DNA from: CAYGBW01 sp964348185
GTDB lineage: Bacteria; Desulfobacterota; BSN033; WVXP01
Length of the DNA: 26,525 nucleotides
Assembly: GCA_964348185.1 (NCBI GenBank)
Contig: CAYGBW010000157.1
Location: 1 to 26,525, forward strand
Reading direction: 5' to 3'
Below, in pieces: positions 23,778 through 26,525 of the stretch (within the stretch, counting starts at the first letter, position 1; each line of letters starts with the position of its first letter). Both the position numbers and the translations under genes were made by a program. The notes beneath the pieces were generated by a model. The model had not been told where the DNA came from. It ran no database searches and saw nothing but the letters and a program-made list of their open reading frames with translations.

Positions 23778-24916
23778 ACCGGTATCCTCCACCAGCGGAG
23801 CACGCCAACGATTAGGCCGAAAACATACAGCGTCGAGCCCCAAAGCAGGGAAAGGCCGTGGCGCGCTCGCAGCCATTCCAGGTAAGTCGGCATAAAGCTC
23901 CGGCGGCTGTCACCCCACCCGACGCTCATCCCGCGGACGCGCCCGTGGAACTTCAGGGCGATGCGATCGTCGTGCAGCTGGAGCGTCCGAATCTCGCCGC
24001 GGACGTCCTCAAAGTGGAGCGCCTCTCCGGGCCGGAACAAAACGCTCCGGCCGTTGAGCGATTCGAGATAGAGGGTACCGGACAGAAGCGTAGATACGGG
24101 CCGGACGATTGTACGGTCCAGGTCCGTGAACGAGTCGATGCGCAAAAAGGAGAGATCGGTCACCAGAAGCTGTCGGGAGAATGCTCCCCGTGACGGACCG
24201 GGTAAGGTCAGATCCAGATCGATTTCATCTGAACTGGGTCGAAGGAGAATCGACTTTGGGCTTGTAAAGTCGAGTTGCTGAGGAGAGGTGCCGGACAGCC
24301 CGATTCTCACCGGTCCATTGACGTTGACGCGCAGATCCAGTCCGGGACCCTCAAGAGACACCCGATACTGGTGGGGAACCTCTGTGCGGTGCAACCGCAC
24401 TCGCGTCTTGGCGGGTAGCGGCAGGGTGGCAAGGGTGATGGTGCCTTGGCGCTCCCCTTCTGATGCGACAGACAGACGGATGGCAGACGCCGGACGCTCT
24501 GACGGAGGAGGTGTTTGAGGAACTCCTTCGCGGACCCGTGGCAACCGGACCTCTCGAAGCCCAGAAATCCCTAATGCCGAAAGGCTCATCACGTCGGTCA
24601 ACACTTGCGGCCTGGGTAACACGAAGGTAGCCTCGGACAAGGAGAGGTCTAACTCTATCTCCGTCTCCGAGACTCGAGAGAAGAGCAAGAGACTGGCTAT
24701 CAGAAGGGTGCCGCCCAATGCAGCAGCTAATGGCCACCGTTTCCGGGGTGGGGACGGCTGAGCGTTACCGTGGATCTCAACGAGCCGAGCGAGGCGTTCT
24801 AGCGCTTCCACCCGTTCCGCAGAGACCTGCCCGTCAGCTTGGATTGCATCCTCGCTCACAGCCTTGGCTTCTCGAACCAACAAATCTCGGAGTCGATTAT
24901 CTTGGGTTGGGCACAT
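23774..24916 (-). CDS. Membrane-anchored protein of unknown function
   Basis: I do not recognise the 380-residue product. It has a hydrophilic N-terminal part (1-60, rich in charged helix-forming residues), a membrane segment at about 61-79 (WPLAAALGG through LLLF), a long beta-rich region of about 270 residues expected outside the cytoplasm, and a second membrane segment near 357-375. The layout of short cytoplasmic head, single membrane pass and extracytoplasmic domain recalls anti-sigma factors or FecR-type proteins, but no motif confirms that. ATG 24916 has AGGGAG seven bases upstream. It overlaps the ankyrin protease gene by four bases and follows the secreted-protein gene by 32, so all three are probably one operon. 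Confidence 0.7.
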   Translation of the reverse strand: MCPTQDNRLRDLLVREAKAVSEDAIQADGQVSAERVEALERLARLVEIHGNAQPSPPRKRWPLAAALGGTLLIASLLLFSRVSETEIELDLSLSEATFVLPRPQVLTDVMSLSALGISGLREVRLPRVREGVPQTPPPSERPASAIRLSVASEGERQGTITLATLPLPAKTRVRLHRTEVPHQYRVSLEGPGLDLRVNVNGPVRIGLSGTSPQQLDFTSPKSILLRPSSDEIDLDLTLPGPSRGAFSRQLLVTDLSFLRIDSFTDLDRTIVRPVSTLLSGTLYLESLNGRSVLFRPGEALHFEDVRGEIRTLQLHDDRIALKFHGRVRGMSVGWGDSRRSFMPTYLEWLRARHGLSLLWGSTLYVFGLIVGVLRWWRIPV

Positions 24917-24948
24917 CCCGTTTCTCCCTTTTCATCTGATGAGCCCAG

Positions 24949-25770
24949 TCACTCCCCTGGGTGATAGAACCAGAGTTCCACTGCCGTCGCTTCCCCGCTT
25001 CTCAGTATCGCCCCAATCTCCAGGTAATAAATGCCCGGCGCCTCCACGTCGGAAATCGGAATCACAATACCCCGCTCGGCCGGGTAATAGCCATATTCCA
25101 GTGCCTCCCCGTCCCGAAGGAAGGCTTTGGGGTGACCGTCTGTTCCCACGGTTGCCATGCTGACGAAAACCTCCTTCAGCTCGCGACCAGGCAGGAGTAC
25201 GAGTTGGTAAGTGCCCCGTCGCATCGGATCCTTTTGCTGACTGACCCGTAGCGGCACATAGACGTTCCTTTTCGTCTCCCCCACGGTGTACTGGGTCCAG
25301 CCAATGACACCGATATTTTTCCTAGGGATGCTGAGGGCAGTGAGGATGTTCGAGGGCCACGTGTACGAGGTAACACTCGGGGGCCGGACCGTGTCCATAC
25401 GGTAATAGAGCCTGCGCTTGAGACCTAGGGCCCGGAGTCGGAAACTTCCATCACCAAGGGTCGTCCACTCGACGAGCAGATCCTTGCCCAAGCTGAGGTC
25501 GTAGTTTTCAAAAGACTCGGTCAGGGAAGCGACAAGGAGAGTCGCGCTGGCCACCTCTCTGACGTAAATCCCCTCGCAACGATCCCCGCGCATACGGTAT
25601 CCAAACGGGTGGGCACTGGGTGTAACGAGATACGGTTCACAATGGCTCTCTGCAGCAGACAGGGGGGCAGACATCAGCAGCCCAGGGAGGAGTAGAGCGG
25701 GAAGTGCTGCTCCAAGGATCAGAGAGAGCCTGACCCGACTTATGGCCTGCCTTACAGAATCCCTCCTCAT
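24949..25770 (-). CDS. Secreted protein of unknown function
   Basis: I do not recognise the 273-residue product. It has a long signal peptide (basic start, hydrophobic core about 15-36, cleavage near LSAAES), then a mostly beta-strand-like sequence with two cysteines (in SHCEPY and DRCEGIY) that could form a disulfide. The C-terminal part (GIYYLEIGAILRSGEATAVELWFY) looks like a beta-sandwich edge. ATG 25770 has GGAGG six bases upstream. It is the first gene of the three-gene unit that ends with the ankyrin protease, suggesting a shared envelope role. Confidence 0.68.
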   Translation of the reverse strand: MRRDSVRQAISRVRLSLILGAALPALLLPGLLMSAPLSAAESHCEPYLVTPSAHPFGYRMRGDRCEGIYVREVASATLLVASLTESFENYDLSLGKDLLVEWTTLGDGSFRLRALGLKRRLYYRMDTVRPPSVTSYTWPSNILTALSIPRKNIGVIGWTQYTVGETKRNVYVPLRVSQQKDPMRRGTYQLVLLPGRELKEVFVSMATVGTDGHPKAFLRDGEALEYGYYPAERGIVIPISDVEAPGIYYLEIGAILRSGEATAVELWFYHPGE

Positions 25771-26098
25771 GCTTTTCCTCCACGGGTTGTAACAGCTGAG
25801 CTTCTCTGACTTTTTTGCTCCTAGATCGCAAACATAATGAGAGGACCCAGTTTACCTCAGAAATGTGATGGCGGGCAGCTCGACTCAGGGCGTTTTCGAT
25901 TCGTCGCTTCAGTGGGAACCGTGTCTGGGATCTTCTGGAAAACGCTGATAGGGAAATCTCGATATCTACTCGAAAGGAACCACCCTCTATAACTTAGCTC
26001 AATCAAAGCATCACAGGTAAATAGGGTAAAGACAGTATTTTTTTCTCTAAGGTACGGTATGAGTTCCGTTCATGCTCTCACGATTAACTGGGGTCAAC
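25771..26098. other. Intergenic stretch between divergent genes
   Basis: No gene, RNA or repeat was recognised. It must hold the promoter for the leftward three-gene unit, but no strong consensus pair was found; TATGTT (complement strand, near 25835) lacks a good -35. Confidence 0.4.
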
Positions 26099-26127
26099 TT
26101 GACCGAATTCTGGTTTAGTGCTATAGT
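26099..26127 (+). promoter_or_regulatory. Predicted sigma70 promoter of the last gene
   Basis: TTGACC (26099-26104) and TATAGT (26122-26127) are 17 bases apart; both boxes match consensus at five of six positions. Transcription would start near 26134, leaving a leader of about 260 bases before the ATG at 26395. Confidence 0.55.
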
Positions 26128-26183
26128 GGATGGGATCAGTCGATTTTGACTAAAATACTTATAATTTCAATGTGTTGTATAAA

Positions 26184-26206
26184 TTCCGATGCATCGATAA
26201 TCGGAA
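26184..26206 (+). other. Hairpin in the long 5' leader
   Basis: TTCCGAT (26184-26190) and ATCGGAA (26200-26206) form a perfect seven-base-pair stem with a nine-base loop. It lies shortly downstream of the predicted transcription start. I could not match the leader to a known riboswitch class. Confidence 0.35.
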
Positions 26207-26394
26207 AAGGCCCGGTCCGTCTCGGGGCGGGGTAGTGATGATTTTCTTGAACAAAATAACTTGAAAGGAGGTTGAAAGAACAGAAGGAAGGGGCCTCGGG
26301 GGGCACAGAGCTTGTTTTGGTTCATCGTGAGCACTGTTCCCCAGAGAAAACCAAGTCCAAACCAGAAAACACCACGTGGAAAGGAGGAGCAACA

Positions 26395-26525
26395 ATGATG
26401 AGGAAACCCATTGTTCTGATGGTGGCTGTTCTCACCGTTTTGGGATTGACACCCATAATTGCTGTATTGTTAAATGCATGGACTTCAGGAATTTCTTTTT
26501 TGGATCTTTCAGCTCTGTACGGATT
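26395..26525 (+). CDS. N-terminus of a membrane or exported protein (cut by window end)
   Basis: Only the first 43 codons are present. ATG 26395 (or the adjacent ATG 26398) is preceded by AAGGAGG seven bases upstream, an excellent ribosome site. The product starts MMRKP and continues with a hydrophobic stretch of about 22 residues (IVLMVAVLTVLGLTPIIAV). This could be a signal peptide or the first membrane helix of a permease; there is too little to assign a family. The frame is open upstream to 26260, but without a well-placed start. Confidence 0.65.
   Translation, partial: MMRKPIVLMVAVLTVLGLTPIIAVLLNAWTSGISFLDLSALYG

Overview
The window looks like a chromosomal segment of a Gram-negative, probably anaerobic bacterium. 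Desulfobacterota (the former Deltaproteobacteria) is my best guess, by inference only. Supporting signs are an LL-diaminopimelate aminotransferase, a molybdate/tungstate ABC importer, a 2,4-diaminopentanoate-dehydrogenase-like enzyme, a DUF169 protein, a LysM lytic transglycosylase, sphingolipid-type genes, and intergenic palindromes of kinds I recall from such genomes. No rRNA, tRNA, CRISPR array, transposase or phage gene was seen.

Layout. (1) 100-5305: a branched-chain/hydrophobic amino acid ABC transporter. livG-livF-livH-livM form a tight + strand operon. The periplasmic binding protein livK lies on the opposite strand, facing the operon across a shared bidirectional terminator, with its own strong promoter. 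(2) 5310-7136: a repeat-rich intergenic stretch, then dapL (lysine/peptidoglycan precursor synthesis). (3) 7212-8368 (-): a TlpA-like thioredoxin coupled to a PIN-like (DUF3368-type) protein. (4) 8445-11801 (+): a PadR regulator with inverted repeats over its promoter, followed by a ModA/ModB/ModC-type oxyanion importer. (5) 11772-12920 (-): an MltD-like lytic transglycosylase overlapping the end of modC tail-to-tail. (6) 13337-16740 (+): an SDR reductase, a serine-palmitoyltransferase-like enzyme, the frameshifted 3' remnant of a GNAT acyltransferase (probably the former ceramide synthase), and a homocysteine S-methyltransferase-domain protein. (7) 16791-20887 (-): a 2,4-diaminopentanoate-dehydrogenase-like protein, a secreted gluzincin-type peptidase, a DUF169 protein and an EamA-family permease, apparently separate units. 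(8) 21267-25770 (-): a three-gene envelope module ending in a large HtrA-like protease with about 14 ankyrin repeats between the trypsin and PDZ domains. (9) 26099-26525 (+): a good promoter, a long leader, and the start of a membrane or secreted protein cut by the window edge.

Most interesting points: the sphingolipid-type pair next to a decayed acyltransferase; the trypsin-ankyrin-PDZ protease with two unrecognised envelope partners; PadR-linked control of an oxyanion importer; and several intergenic palindromic elements.
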